The translations under genes were made by a program, and so were the position numbers. From Symbiodinium natans (taxonomy: Eukaryota; Sar; Dinophyceae; Suessiales; Symbiodiniaceae): a stretch of DNA of 64,000 nt. Positions 9,568 to 19,092 of this stretch are shown here, one piece after another. The DNA is taken from assembly GCA_905221605.1 (NCBI GenBank), contig CAJNDS010002127.1:208649-272648 (forward strand), read 5' to 3'. Under the pieces are notes generated by a model. The model was not told where the DNA came from. It searched no databases and saw only the letters and a program-made list of their open reading frames with translations. Within the stretch, counting starts at the first letter, position 1. Every line of letters starts with the position of its first letter.

Positions 9568-10191
9568 GTAGGCTTTAGGGTTTTGGGTTTCTAGGTAGGA
9601 CAACTGAAGCATGTAAGGGGATTTAGGGTTGGGTTTAGGTTTGCGAAATAGAAAAACTGGAGCTGCAACCTGAAAATAACCTTGTTGGGGCTTCTTCGCG
9701 AACCGACCCCCTAAATTCAAACCCCCCCCCACCCCCTGACTCCCTTGTCTCCGAGAAGATCTCCTACCCCCCTCCACGCCCCCGTTCCCCCTCCTAAAAG
9801 CGCCTAGCCTTACCCCGCCCCAATGGATTCCGGACAAACAAAAACTATTCGCAAACAAGAAAAGCAAATATGAAGCGCCGAAACACAACCCCACGCCCCA
9901 TAAACCCCTTTACTTTCCAGAATGCACCGATATACGCCTCTAGAAAACCCGAGGCACCCCCCTTCAGAGCAAAATTCAGCCTACAAACCCCATTAAGCCC
10001 TATGTCCTACGACCCTAGACCCCTAAATGTCCACCCTGAGCCCTAAACCCAACAACCCCGCGCCCATAAACTAGATCGCAAGCTCCTGAGCCTCCTCACC
10101 CTAAACCCTATCCCTACCGTAAGACCCTAGACCCTCAGCTCCCTAAGTCCCTAAGCCCCTAAGCGCCTAAGCCCCTAAGCCCCTAAGCTCT
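9568..10191. other. Spacer, no clear gene
   Basis: Degenerate CCCTAAG/CCCTGA units and a C-rich patch; a 131-residue minus-strand open frame is low-complexity and unsupported. Confidence 0.3.
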
Positions 10192-10258
10192 AACCCTAAC
10201 CCCTAAACCCTAAACCCTAAACCCTAAACCCTAAACCCTAAACCCTAAACCCTAAACC
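10192..10258 (-). repeat. CCCTAAA array
   Basis: About 9 units. Confidence 0.95.
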
Positions 10259-10276
10259 CGAAGAACCCACCAACAC

Positions 10277-10319
10277 CCGGCCTGAAGGCCGCTGAGGTCT
10301 CCCAGTTGCCATCCTCATC
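10277..10319 (-). CDS. Candidate 43-bp exon between opposed arrays
   Basis: Minus: acceptor CTTGCAG, reading DEDGNWETSAAFRP, donor GTGTTG. A CCCTAAA array lies on one side and a TTTAGGG array on the other. Confidence 0.5.
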
Positions 10320-10330
10320 CTGCAAGCTTC

Positions 10331-10507
10331 GGGTTTAGGGTTTAGGGTTTAGGGTTTAGGGTTTAGGGTTTAGGGTTTAGGGTTTAGGGTTTAGGGTTTA
10401 GGGTTTAGGGTTTAGGGTTTAGGGTGCAGGGTTTAGGGTTTAGGGTTTAGGGTTTAGGGTTTAGGATTGAGGGTTTAGGGTTTAGGGTTTAGGGTTTAGG
10501 GTTTAGG
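10331..10507 (+). repeat. TTTAGGG array
   Basis: About 25 units with single GTGCAGGG and TTGAGGG variants. Confidence 0.97.
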
Positions 10508-10645
10508 TCATAGGGTTGTGGGGTTCAGGGTTAGAGTGTTTAGGGTTCTGGGTATAGGGTTGGGGTTTAGGATTTGGGGTTTGGGGTTTAGCGCGGGCGT
10601 CGTCCGAGCCCTTAAAGGTTCCCAGATTCCAAACCCGTTCCACAG

Positions 10646-10656
<11 letters not shown>

Positions 10657-10678
<22 letters not shown>
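10657..10678. repeat. (CA)n microsatellite
   Basis: About 11 dinucleotides following GCGCGCA. Confidence 0.9.
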
Positions 10679-10890
10679 GGAGACCCCAACCAATTGAAAC
10701 TCATTTGTTTTCTTGTATATTGTTGTGTGTTGGCCTTGAGCCAGGGCGGGAGATGGGTTAGAGGTCTGTGGTCGGTACCCGCTGATGCCGAGATCTACTC
10801 ACCAAAACGAATCCCGGCCGCACAAGCTTGTCACCGTGCAACTCTTCGCTGGCGCATCGTGGCGCAGCCTCGAAAACTCTACCACCCCTT

Positions 10891-11140
10891 AAACCCCAAA
10901 CCCGAAACCCTAAACCCTCTAAACCCTAAACCCCTAAACCCTAAACCCTAAACCCCTAAACCCTAAACCCCTAAACCCCTAAACCCCTAAACCCCTAAAC
11001 CCCTAAACCCCTAACCCCCTAAACCCCTAAACCCCTAAACCCCTAAACCCCTAAACCCCTAAACCCCTAAACCCCTAAACCCCTAAACCCCTAAACCCCT
11101 AAACCCTAAACCCTAAACCCTAAACCCTAAACCCTAAACC
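10891..11140 (-). repeat. CCCTAAA and CCCCTAAA array
   Basis: About 33 units; the middle block (10950-11100) is almost pure eight-base CCCCTAAA, bounded by seven-base units, as expected from local amplification of one variant. Confidence 0.96.
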
Positions 11141-11171
11141 CCAGCCCTCTGAGTCCCGACCTCACGCTCAC

Positions 11172-11212
11172 CGGAATTGCTGATGTCGAAGAGCTCGGCT
11201 CGAGAGCTATTC
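11172..11212 (-). CDS. Candidate 41-bp exon with canonical GTGAGC donor
   Basis: Minus: acceptor CTGCCAG, reading NSSRAELFDISNS, donor GTGAGC. One of the cleanest splice contexts in the window. Confidence 0.5.
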
Positions 11213-11251
11213 CTGGCAGTCCGTATTATCCATTCATATGGGGGCTTCCGA

Positions 11252-11333
11252 GTTTAGGGTTTAGGGTTTAGGGTTTAGGGTTTAGGGCTTAGGGTTTAGG
11301 GCTTAGGGTTTAGGGCTTAGGGTTTTAGGGTTT
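11252..11333 (+). repeat. TTTAGGG / CTTAGGG array
   Basis: About 11 units alternating TTTAGGG and CTTAGGG. Confidence 0.92.
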
Positions 11334-11424
11334 AGGAATCCTACTGTTTGGGGGTCTATATTGGGGTCCCCGATTTTCGTAAACTCCCATATAAAAACCA
11401 CTGATAAAACTACGTGCGAGAACT

Positions 11425-11712
11425 GTACAGTATACGGTATACACTTGACATTATGCACGATACATTGTAGATTGTATATTATGCATTATACATGATACAT
11501 AATACATAATACATTATACAGTACACATTATACATTTACATTATACAGAATACGTTATATACATTATACATTATATACATGATAGATTCTACATTTTGGA
11601 ATGTATACTATACATAATGCATTAAACATTGTACATTATACATGATACATTATATGTTATACATTATACATTATACACTATACTGTATTATATACTATAT
11701 ATTACATGCTGC
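11425..11712. repeat. ATTATACAT-type AT-rich degenerate tandem repeat
   Basis: Repeated (C)ATTATACA(T) words through about 280 bp; no gene. Confidence 0.85.
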
Positions 11713-11870
11713 AATATCTCTCAACCCCTCTCGTGCCCTAGGCCCACAGCACGAAAGCCTGAATCCCTAATGAACCCCCAAAGCCCTAAAGGTATAGGGT
11801 CTAGGGCTTCAGGGCAACCTCCTGACCCTCCAAAACCAGGAACCCCAAACAAGCACAAGCTCCCCACGCC

Positions 11871-11955
11871 GGTTTAGGGTTTCGGGTCTAGGGTCTAAGT
11901 AGGGTTTAGGGTTTAGGAGCTAGGGTTTAAGGTTTAGGGTTTAGGGTTTAGGCTA
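11871..11955 (+). repeat. Degenerate TTTAGGG array
   Basis: TTTAGGG with GTCTAGGG and TTTAAGG variants. Confidence 0.85.
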
Positions 11956-11956
11956 G

Positions 11957-12036
11957 CCCTAAGCCATTGCAATCCCAGCATCTGCTCGCGGAAGAGCCAA
12001 TAAGTACCGCCTTCCCTTCGACATCTCCTTGGCTAC
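11957..12036 (-). other. Candidate exon island
   Basis: Minus reads VAKEMSKGRRYLLALPRADA, followed by GCAATG|GCTTAG (possible GC donor). The plus strand is open but less protein-like. Confidence 0.45.
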
Positions 12037-12040
12037 ATGG

Positions 12041-12096
12041 GCCCTAAACCCTAAACCCTAAACCCTAGACCCTAAACCCTAAACCCTAAACCCGAA
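12041..12096 (-). repeat. CCCTAAA array
   Basis: About 8 units. Confidence 0.94.
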
Positions 12097-12210
12097 AGGT
12101 TTTTGTCGGCTTTGGGGTTCGGCGTGCCAGGATCTGGGGTTGAGGGTTGAGGGCTTAGGGTCAATCCTGGCCCGACAAGCACGTACAGACCGGTACCTGG
12201 GAACCTTACA

Positions 12211-12358
12211 TTTAGGGTTTAGGGTTTAGGGTTTAGGGTTTAGGGTTTAGGGTTTAGGGTTTAGGGTTTAGGGTTTAGGGTTTAGGGTTTAGGGTTTAGG
12301 GTTTAGGGTTTAGGGTTTAGGGTCTACGGTTTAGGATTTAGGGTTTAGGGTTTAGGTT
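12211..12358 (+). repeat. TTTAGGG array
   Basis: About 21 units. Confidence 0.97.
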
Positions 12359-12452
12359 TGGCTCCTGTAGGCTTTTTGTTGGGTTCGGCTCTGAGGTTAA
12401 GTTTAGCCCCAGAAAGAAGGTGCGCTCTAACCCTCCAACCCTAAACCCATAA

Positions 12453-12614
12453 CCCTAAACCTCGTTGAAACCATACAACCCTCAAGCACGAAGATGCTGA
12501 GACCCGAGAGCCCTAAGAAGCCCAACCCACCTGAAACCCCCAAAACCCCCAAACACCTAAGTCCTAAACACTAATCCCTTAATCCCTTGATCCCTAAACC
12601 CTAAACCTCGTTGA
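12453..12614. repeat. Direct repeat CCCTAAACCTCGTTGAAA
   Basis: The 18-base word occurs near 12455 and again near 12597, bracketing a degenerate CCCTAA-rich stretch; possible old duplication. Confidence 0.6.
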
Positions 12615-12618
12615 AAGA

Positions 12619-12681
12619 ACCGCGAGCTCTCGTCGCCCGGGCGCTGCCTCAAGAAGTGCAGCAGCTGCTGCCCATGCTCCT
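12619..12681 (-). other. Candidate exon island
   Basis: Minus: after CCCCTAG, EHGQQLLHFLRQRPGDESSR; a second frame is also open. Confidence 0.38.
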
Positions 12682-12689
12682 AGGGGAGA

Positions 12690-12712
12690 GGGTTTAGGGT
12701 TACCCTAAACCC
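12690..12712. repeat. Head-to-head telomeric palindrome
   Basis: GGGTTTAGGGT, one T, then ACCCTAAACCC: 11-base arms formed by a TTTAGGG tract meeting a CCCTAAA tract. Confidence 0.9.
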
Positions 12713-12905
12713 TAGCACCCTAGAACCCTAGAACCCTAGAACCCTAGAACCCTAAAACCCTAAAACCCTAAAACCCTAAAACCCTAAAACCCTAAAACCC
12801 TAAAACCCTAAAACCCTAAAACCCTAAAACCCTAAACCCTAAACCCTAAACCCTAAACCCTAAACCCTAAACCCCAAACCCTAAACCCCAAACCTTAAAC
12901 CCTAC
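12713..12905 (-). repeat. CCCTAGAA, CCCTAAAA and CCCTAAA array
   Basis: Ordered blocks: four CCCTAGAA, about eleven CCCTAAAA, then CCCTAAA/CCCCAAA. Confidence 0.95.
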
Positions 12906-12983
12906 TGTTCTATGGCCAGCGCCCAACACTCCAAACCCCCAAGCTCGAAGTCCCAAAGCCGCAGGCTCGCAACCCCAAATCCT

Positions 12984-13090
12984 GGGTTTAGGGTTTAGGG
13001 TTTAGGGTTTAGGGTTTAGGGTTTAGGGTTTAGGGTTTAGGGTTTAGGGTTTAGGGTTTAGGGTTTAGGGCTTAGGGCTTAGGGCTTAGG
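12984..13090 (+). repeat. TTTAGGG array ending in CTTAGGG
   Basis: About 15 units. Confidence 0.96.
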
Positions 13091-13097
13091 GCTTTGG

Positions 13098-13155
13098 GTC
13101 CAAGGCACGCGGAGGCGATCCGGATCGAAACGCTCCGCATCACCTGCCGCATCTG
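13098..13155. other. Candidate exon island
   Basis: Plus: EAIRIETLRITCRIW. Minus: MRQVMRSVSIRIASACLG. Strand undecided. Confidence 0.33.
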
Positions 13156-13195
13156 GCCCAGGGTTCGTGTTGCTTCGGAACCCTCTGAGCGCCTT

Positions 13196-13352
13196 ATCCT
13201 AAACCCTAAACCCTAAACCCTAAACCCTAAACCTTAAACCGTAAACCCTAAACCCTAAACCCTAAACCCTAAACCCTAAACCCCTAAACCCCTAAACCCC
13301 TAAACCCCTAAAGCCCTAAAGCCCTAAACCCCTAAACCCCTAAACGCCCAAG
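13196..13352 (-). repeat. CCCTAAA then CCCCTAAA array
   Basis: Seven-base units to about 13280, then eight-base units. Confidence 0.95.
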
Positions 13353-13704
13353 CCCCAAACCCTGAACCCAGTCGTGGTTGAGGGCTGGGTCATTTAGGGC
13401 CTTAACAATTGGAATAGGGTTTGGGCTTTACGGTTTCGGGGTTTTGGGGTTCGGGGTTCAGGGTTTAGGGTTTACGGCTTAGGGTTAAGGGTTTAATTTG
13501 TGCTTGGCGTCTCGGGATTTTAGGATTGTGTTTCGGACTGCGAGAGCTTTGAGGCTTCAGGTTTCATAGGGTTGCGTGGCCTTACGTTTCCAAGGGGGAT
13601 TCGACCAGGCTTGAGGGGAGGGAACAGCGCCGAGGCCCGACAACCTACATACAGAAGGGGAGACCCTGACTCTCTTGGAAGCTCTCCCACTAGTAACGCG
13701 AAAC
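13353..13704. other. Spacer, no clear gene
   Basis: Degenerate TTTAGGG-like words at 13415-13495, otherwise unique. Confidence 0.3.
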
Positions 13705-13772
13705 CCTAAACCCTAAACCCTAAACCCTAAACCCTGAACACTAAACCCTAAACCCTAAACCCTAAACCCTAA
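13705..13772 (-). repeat. CCCTAAA array
   Basis: About 10 units. Confidence 0.95.
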
Positions 13773-13819
13773 CCCCAGCCTGAACTTTGCGGCAGGTCGG
13801 CAGTGTTGTGGACCTCAGA

Positions 13820-13882
13820 AGCAGGACTAGGGGTTGAGGGTTCCAGGGTTCGAGGGCTGAAGGTTTGAGGTTTGTTTAGGGT

Positions 13883-13921
<39 letters not shown>

Positions 13922-13960
13922 GGTTTAGGGATTAGGGATTTAGGGTTGTAGGGTTTAGGC
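13820..13960 (+). repeat. TTGAGGG variant array
   Basis: Seven tandem TTGAGGG at about 13875-13925 with TTTAGGG ends. Confidence 0.9.
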
Positions 13961-14485
13961 TTCGGGGGTGTAAATTTGTTGCCTTCAGTGGCCACAGAGC
14001 CTTATTTCGGACGTGTTTAACACGGTCCCATGCATCTTGGCAAGGCGCCGGGGTTTTGCAGGTGTTTCAGGTCTTGGTTCTGTTTGGGGGAATTGGGACT
14101 TGTGGGTTTGGGGTTCTCATGTCGGGTCATACAGGGCATTTTGTGCATTAGCTCCCCTCCCCATCATGACTTCTGTATTGGCTAGGGCTCAGGGTTTAGA
14201 GTTTAGTGTCCAGGGTTGAAAGATTCTAGGTGCAGCAAAGGAGTTCCAGTTAGCTTGTCGGCAGGAGTGCAGGCGAACGTGCTGAGATTGATGCCCCACA
14301 AGTAGAAAAAGGCCTATATCCTCGTCAGAACTTGAGACCCTAATCTCCTCATGAAGGGCCTAAGCACTAAACCCTACACCCTAAACCCGAAAACCGAAAA
14401 CCCTCCCTAAAAGCCAAAACCCTAAAACCTAAACCACAAAGTATGGGCGCACAACGAAGCTTCAAAGGCTGCGGCGAAAATGAAA
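13961..14485. other. Spacer, no clear gene
   Basis: Unique sequence with a 68-residue plus-strand open frame lacking features. Confidence 0.3.
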
Positions 14486-14825
14486 ATTCAAATTGAAGGT
14501 TTAAGGTTTAGGGTTTAGGGCTTGGGAGTTTTGGGTTTAGGGTGCCAGGGTTTTAGGGCTTAGCGGTTTAGGGCTTAGGGGTTTAGGGTTTGGGGTTAAG
14601 GGTTTTGGGGGGGGGGGGGGGGTGCCAGAAAGGGAGCTTCAACAAACGGAACCTACCATCCGCCCTCGGCCCGCGGCTGACCACGTCATTGCCTCGCCTT
14701 GGGGGCAGCCCCAGACGACCTTGTTCAGGGTTTAAATGTTTAGGGTTTGGGGTTGAGGGTTTAGGGTTTAGGGTTTCGGGTTTAGGGTTTAGGGTTTAGG
14801 GTTTAGGTTTTGGGGTTCAGGGTTA
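14486..14825 (+). repeat. Interrupted TTTAGGG field
   Basis: Degenerate units 14486-14610, a G run at 14608-14622, unique 14623-14735, then TTTAGGG 14738-14820. Confidence 0.85.
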
Positions 14826-15418
14826 AAGCATGTTCCCTACTCGAAGGGGCCGTGATTCAGATCGAACCGCCCTCACAGGACTTTGAATTTCTTAGGCTGT
14901 TGAGGGTTTAGGGTTTCGGGTTTAGGGTAGTGTCGTTGTTGAGCAGATGCGCTGCCAACACAAAAAATCAGACAAGGGATCTCTGCTGGAGTGAAGCCTG
15001 GTAACTGCGAAGCCCCCAGAATCTCTACCAAAAAGATGGTGTAAGGGTAGTTTCATGGTTCTTTTGCATGGGCCCTTAAAGGGGACCCCATGTATACCCC
15101 TTGTGAACCCCTTTTTTTTCACTACCCGTAGAGATGGGGCATGAACCTAGGCCCTGGCCTAGGAACCGAAAGATTTTTTAGGCTAACATGGGGCTGATAC
15201 TCACCTCCCCCTCCCAAAACATGAAGAGGGCTGACACAAGGGCACCAGGCCAGGATGCCAGAAGCGCTAAACCTACACCGGAGCTTCAGCCCAAAAACCC
15301 CGAAACCCAAACTAAACCTCCACCTTCATGTTCTTCAGGGGGGCTCTACAGGAGCTCTTACGGGCTCAGGTAATTACGGTGCTTTTGGACTCTTGTTTGG
15401 ATTTCGGCCTTTTGAGGT
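14826..15418. other. Spacer, no clear gene
   Basis: Overlapping open frames of 60-73 residues on both strands; a GTGAGT word on the minus strand near 15200 could be a donor, but no exon could be fixed. Confidence 0.3.
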
Positions 15419-15490
15419 TTACAGGGGCGCCGGGTGGGCCGCCTTGGTGATGTCGCACATGGTGTTCTCCAGATAGACGTCCAACCTCCT
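15419..15490 (-). CDS. Candidate terminal exon
   Basis: Minus: after CGCCTAAG, reading RLDVYLENTMCDITKAAHP and then APL and TAA at 15421-15419. Looks like a genuine C-terminus; family unknown. Confidence 0.48.
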   Translation of the reverse strand, partial: RRLDVYLENTMCDITKAAHPAPL

Positions 15491-15604
15491 TAGGCGACGG
15501 TCACGTGAACCAGAGTCAGCCCTCGCCCAAAAATCATTCCGAAATTGGGGGTGCCTTTTTGGGGGTCCTTACTACAAGGGAGTCCTACCTTTTGGGGTCT
15601 CTGT

Positions 15605-15672
15605 TCCTAAACCCTAAACCCTAAACCCTAAACCCTAAACCCTAAACCCTAAACCCTAAACCCTAAACCCTA
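15605..15672 (-). repeat. CCCTAAA array
   Basis: About 10 perfect units. Confidence 0.97.
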
Positions 15673-15822
15673 CTTTCGTCAACCCCCAAATAGGAACCAG
15701 CTGGTGAAAGGTGTTGTCCATGCTCAGCTAGGAATAGATGGCTGCAGCCTACAGCCCGAAACCCGAAACCCCCTAAACCCGAAACTCAAGCCGGAGCGTG
15801 GACCCTTAGGCACCCCCAAACT

Positions 15823-15904
15823 GGGATGCTCCCCCTTATAGGGATTCAGTACTCCCTATTAAAATCCCCATTAAGGATTGTTAGCGTAAGGGCGAACATC
15901 CCAA
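15823..15904. mobile_element. Foldback MITE, GGGATGTTCCCC family
   Basis: Ends GGGATGCTCCCCCTTA and GGGCGAACATCCC pair; interior CCCTATTAAAATCCCCATTA as in sister copies. About 82 bp. Confidence 0.7.
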
Positions 15905-16030
15905 CCCCTAAACCCCGAAACACACCAAAGCATCTGAAACACCCTAAACACCGGAAGTTGCCTTCAACCCAACAAAAACCAAAAAGCTTCTCGAAAATCA
16001 TCGACACCCTAAATCCCCCCCTACACCCTG

Positions 16031-16080
16031 AACCCTAAACCCTAAACCCTGAACCGTAAACCCTAAACCCTAAACCCTAC
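16031..16080 (-). repeat. Short CCCTAAA array
   Basis: About 7 units with two CCCTGAA. Confidence 0.9.
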
Positions 16081-16584
16081 CCCGACCCCTGAAACAATAA
16101 AATACACACAACCCTGAACCCTGAAACTTCGAGGCCAGGCAGCTCGTCCTTCGAAGGCTGCGAGACGTTCGGCGCCATCAGCCTCACTGGCAGTCTTCTG
16201 CTCAACCTTTTCTTGTTTTTGTTCTTTGTTTTTTTTGGTAGGGTTCAAGGATGTAAGGATTTAAGAGTTTAGGGTTTAAGTTTAGGGTTTGGGGTTTAGG
16301 TTTAGGCTTTAGGGGTTTGGAAGGGGGGGAGAGGTTTAGGGGTCGCTTCAGGAAGCGTTTTGCACCTAAGTCAGGCTTGCGCCGTGTGCGTGCAACTTAG
16401 CGTTTATGTGTCGCAGAAGGAGCCCACTTAATATAGGGGTCGGAAGAAGTACCAATAGCATTCCCTTAGAGTCCCTATATACGAATACTATAATAAACCC
16501 AACACCCTGTTCTACTTCTTGAGGTCCCTATGGTACATAAACCCTCCGAAACCTAAGCCCAAAGAGTGGACCCCACTCCCAAAT
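16081..16584. other. Spacer, no clear gene
   Basis: Degenerate TTTAGGG words at 16258-16345; otherwise unique with no supported exon. Confidence 0.3.
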
Positions 16585-16695
16585 CTAAACCCTAAACCCC
16601 AAACCCCAAACCCTAAACCCCAAACCCTAAACCCCAAACCCTAAACCCTAAACCCTAAACCCCAAACCCTAAACCCCAAACCCTAAACCCCAAAC
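16585..16695 (-). repeat. CCCTAAA / CCCCAAA array
   Basis: About 16 units alternating C and T at the fourth base. Confidence 0.95.
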
Positions 16696-16784
16696 CTCAA
16701 CCCGCCCCAGGAGCTTGAAGGAGGCGAAGTCGGTGATGTCGCTTTGATCCTTGGCACTCCATGCAGCGAGGTCTTGCAAGCGCC
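16696..16784. other. Candidate exon island
   Basis: Minus: LGRLQDLAAWSAKDQSDITD. Plus: CCCCAG acceptor, ELEGGEVGDVALILGTPCSE, GTCTTG donor. Both are convincing; strand needs transcripts. Confidence 0.45.
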
Positions 16785-16795
16785 CAAGGGTGCCA

Positions 16796-16889
16796 GGGTT
16801 TAGGGTTTAGGGTTTAGGGTTTAGGGTTTAGGGTTTAGGGTTTAGGGTTTAGGGTTTAGGGTTTCGGGTTTAGGGTTTAGGGTTTAGGG
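16796..16889 (+). repeat. TTTAGGG array
   Basis: About 13 units abutting the foldback element that follows. Confidence 0.96.
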
Positions 16890-16985
16890 TTGGGATGTTC
16901 CCCTTACACTAAGACTTCATCGGGATCATCGTAGGGATACTAGAATCCCGATTAAGGACGGATAGTGCAAGGGGGAACATCCCAA
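16890..16985. mobile_element. Foldback MITE, GGGATGTTCCCC family
   Basis: TTGGGATGTTCCCCTTACAC at the left and the matching GCAAGGGGGAACATCCCAA at the right; about 96 bp, directly against a telomeric array. Confidence 0.75.
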
Positions 16986-17376
16986 GTTTAGGGGCTTAAG
17001 CCCCAAGCGCAAACTCGAAGAAAGCCCAAAGAACACCCCAAAAACATCTCCTCCGAATCCGAAGCGACCTGAAATAGCCCTCTTCCGGTTCTCCCTCCCC
17101 CCCCCATTTTCGGTTGCCCCCCTTTTGGCGACCTGTGATCCGTGTATAATGGTCATGGCCTGCCCCACGTATGGCCGGATGTGTGAGCTATATAGGTGAA
17201 GACAAGTGCAACGACAACACACGGACATTGTGAGTCGCGAGCAGCCATCGCGGACTTTAAGGAAACCATGCCCCAGCTTTATAGGTCACGGCCCTTGCAC
17301 ATGCTTGGACTTTATGACAGACCTAGGCCCAGACATGATGACCCGCTCGCAGAGGGGGGGGGGTGGGGGGGGGTTC

Positions 17377-17399
17377 GAAATAGGTGGGCCACCTATTTC
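17377..17399. repeat. Palindrome GAAATAGGTGG/CCACCTATTTC
   Basis: Eleven-base perfect arms around one base. CCACCTATTTC or its complement recurs several times up to 18110, flanked by long G runs. Confidence 0.85.
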
Positions 17400-17480
17400 T
17401 GGATCTGGGGTGGGGGGGGGGGGGGGGGGGGGGTGGTAACCACAGTGCCAACACAGCGTTTGCTGAGAATCTTTTGCTCA

Positions 17481-17837
17481 CTAGTAGGGAATGTGGGGAA
17501 CCTACGCAGAAATAGGTGGCAAGGCAGGGGCGGGTTGTGGGAATAGTAGAGCAGGGCACATACGAACCGTGGGGTGACCCCCTTTCCCTCTACCCATTTA
17601 GGCTTGGTTATTGCGGGAGCATACAGAAAAGCTGCTCGTAAGCGAACCCACACAGAAATAGGGTGGGTTCCCTAGTAGTAGCCCCCGCTATATACTCCGA
17701 CAGTATCCCCCCACCTAAATGAGTAGAAGGAAAGGGGGGCACCCCGCGGTTCATATGTGCCCTGCTACACTATCCCCACAACCCGCCCTGCCTTGCCACC
17801 TATTTCTGTCAGGTTCCCTACCATTCCCTCCTAGTAG
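17481..17837. mobile_element. Large foldback element with ~120-bp inverted arms
   Basis: Arms 17481-17602 and 17713-17837 are inverted copies at roughly 90% identity by eye; shared words include CTAGTAGGGAATG, ACCTATTTCTG and GGGCACATACGAACC. A spacer of about 110 bp lies between. No transposase. Confidence 0.75.
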
Positions 17838-17868
17838 CCTCTCTATATACTCTCACAGTAATCCCACC

Positions 17869-17891
17869 TAGCAGAAGTAGCAGAAGTAGAA

Positions 17892-17973
<82 letters not shown>

Positions 17974-17985
17974 AAGGAGTACTTC
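17869..17985. repeat. (AGT)n trinucleotide microsatellite
   Basis: About 30 AGT/TAG units; poly-Leu and poly-Tyr frames over it are artefacts. Confidence 0.97.
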
Positions 17986-18215
17986 ATAGAACCAAATGAT
18001 ACGTGCCACCTATTTCCCCCCACCCCCCCCACGGTGGTAGAATAGGTGGCGGCCTCCAGGAAAAATAGGTGGGAATCCACGTGACCTCCCCCCCCAACCA
18101 CCTATTACGAGACGGTCACCATGCCCAGACTTTATGCGTCAAGGGGCACACAGCAAGTCAGCGATTGTATGTGTCACTTATACCAGAATGCCTCCCCGGG
18201 CTTGACAGCCGAAGA

Positions 18216-18236
18216 AAGACTGCTATTCGCAGTCTT
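18216..18236. other. Hairpin AAGACTGC/GCAGTCTT
   Basis: Eight-base perfect stem with a five-base loop. Confidence 0.7.
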
Positions 18237-18354
18237 CCCACTCGCTGGTAGTTAGCAGTTACTTTATTTCATTTTATCACGTCGTTAACCGACCATGGTC
18301 GGGAGTTAGGTGTTACCACCATACTTTTATGATTTGTTTAGTCAACACCGGCAA

Positions 18355-18391
18355 GTAAACTAAGAGCAGCGATTAGCTGCTCTTAGTTTAC
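18355..18391. other. Strong hairpin, 16-bp perfect stem
   Basis: GTAAACTAAGAGCAGC, loop GATTA, then the exact complement. Could be a foldback element end or a structured RNA; no neighbours explain it. Confidence 0.8.
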
Positions 18392-18652
18392 GGTTAGAGG
18401 GGTAAAACGGGTAACCGCTTCTTTGGTTTGTGAGCTGCCTTGATCCCCAAACCCAGCCTAAACGGAGTCACGGCCGGAAGCTTCCCAAACTCTGACCACC
18501 CGAGACAACCGAAAACCTGCAAAACCTCAAAGCACAAAACGCCCCAAAAAACAGCCAGACAGAAAGGCCCGTTCAACCCAAAACCAAAAAACCCTAACAG
18601 CCCCTTCAAACCCATTAAAAACCTTAGAAACCCTACTAGGTTCCCCTGAACC
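18392..18652. other. Spacer upstream of the LTR element
   Basis: Unique, with opposed open frames of 69 and 89 residues; no gene supported. Confidence 0.3.
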
Positions 18653-18740
18653 CTAAACTCCAAACCCTAAACCCCAAACCCTGAACCCTAGACCCTAGAC
18701 CGTAAACCCTAGACCCTAAACCCTGAAACCCTGGACCCTA
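18653..18740 (-). repeat. Degenerate CCCTAAA array, left part split by the LTR element
   Basis: CCCTAAA, CCCTAGA and CCCCAAA units; continues at 27574 on the other side of the 8.8-kb insertion. Confidence 0.85.
18736..18740. repeat. Target site duplication, left copy (CCCTA)
   Basis: Matches 27574-27578; weak by itself because CCCTA is part of the telomeric unit. Confidence 0.6.
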
Positions 18741-19027
18741 TGCGGAGCTGCAACTGGTATTGTAGAAAAGAGTTAGTGTTGAGAGTTGAAAGGGTTAATG
18801 AACCCGGAAAACATGCTTGGCTCAAGATGGCCGAGAGCCGTCAGCTTTTGTTGAAAAAGTACGTACGCTTGGGGTTGGGTTTAACGGGTTGGAGTAGTCC
18901 CGTCCCTTCTCCCTTATCTTGTCCCCTTAGGGTTGGGTGTTCTTGTTTCTGGTTCGATCTGGGAAATCTATATAGGCGACTGTTGAGGGTTGGTTTCTTT
19001 CCCTGTTCCCTTTCGGTTGCCCCCGTA
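18741..19027 (+). repeat. 5' LTR, 287 bp
   Basis: Starts TGCGGAGC and ends CCCCCGTA. Identical to 27287-27573 except ACGTACGC versus ACGTATGC. Contains a TCTATATAGG word at about 18966 that could serve as a TATA-like element. Confidence 0.95.
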
Positions 19028-19041
19028 GGTTATGAGCCCAA
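19028..19041 (+). promoter_or_regulatory. Primer binding site, initiator tRNA-Met half-tRNA type
   Basis: GGTTATGAGCCCAA directly follows the LTR and is complementary to the initiator tRNA-Met anticodon arm (GGGCTCATAACC). Drosophila copia and some other Ty1/copia elements prime from this internal region of a cleaved tRNA. Confidence 0.75.
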
Positions 19042-19092
19042 ATTAGGTTCCCTGCGGTTTGTGTTTCGGCTTTAGGGTGGAAGTTTGAAGCC

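Noticed and set aside
17818-18101. Poly-Leu and poly-Tyr proteins
   Set aside because: Translations of the AGT microsatellite.
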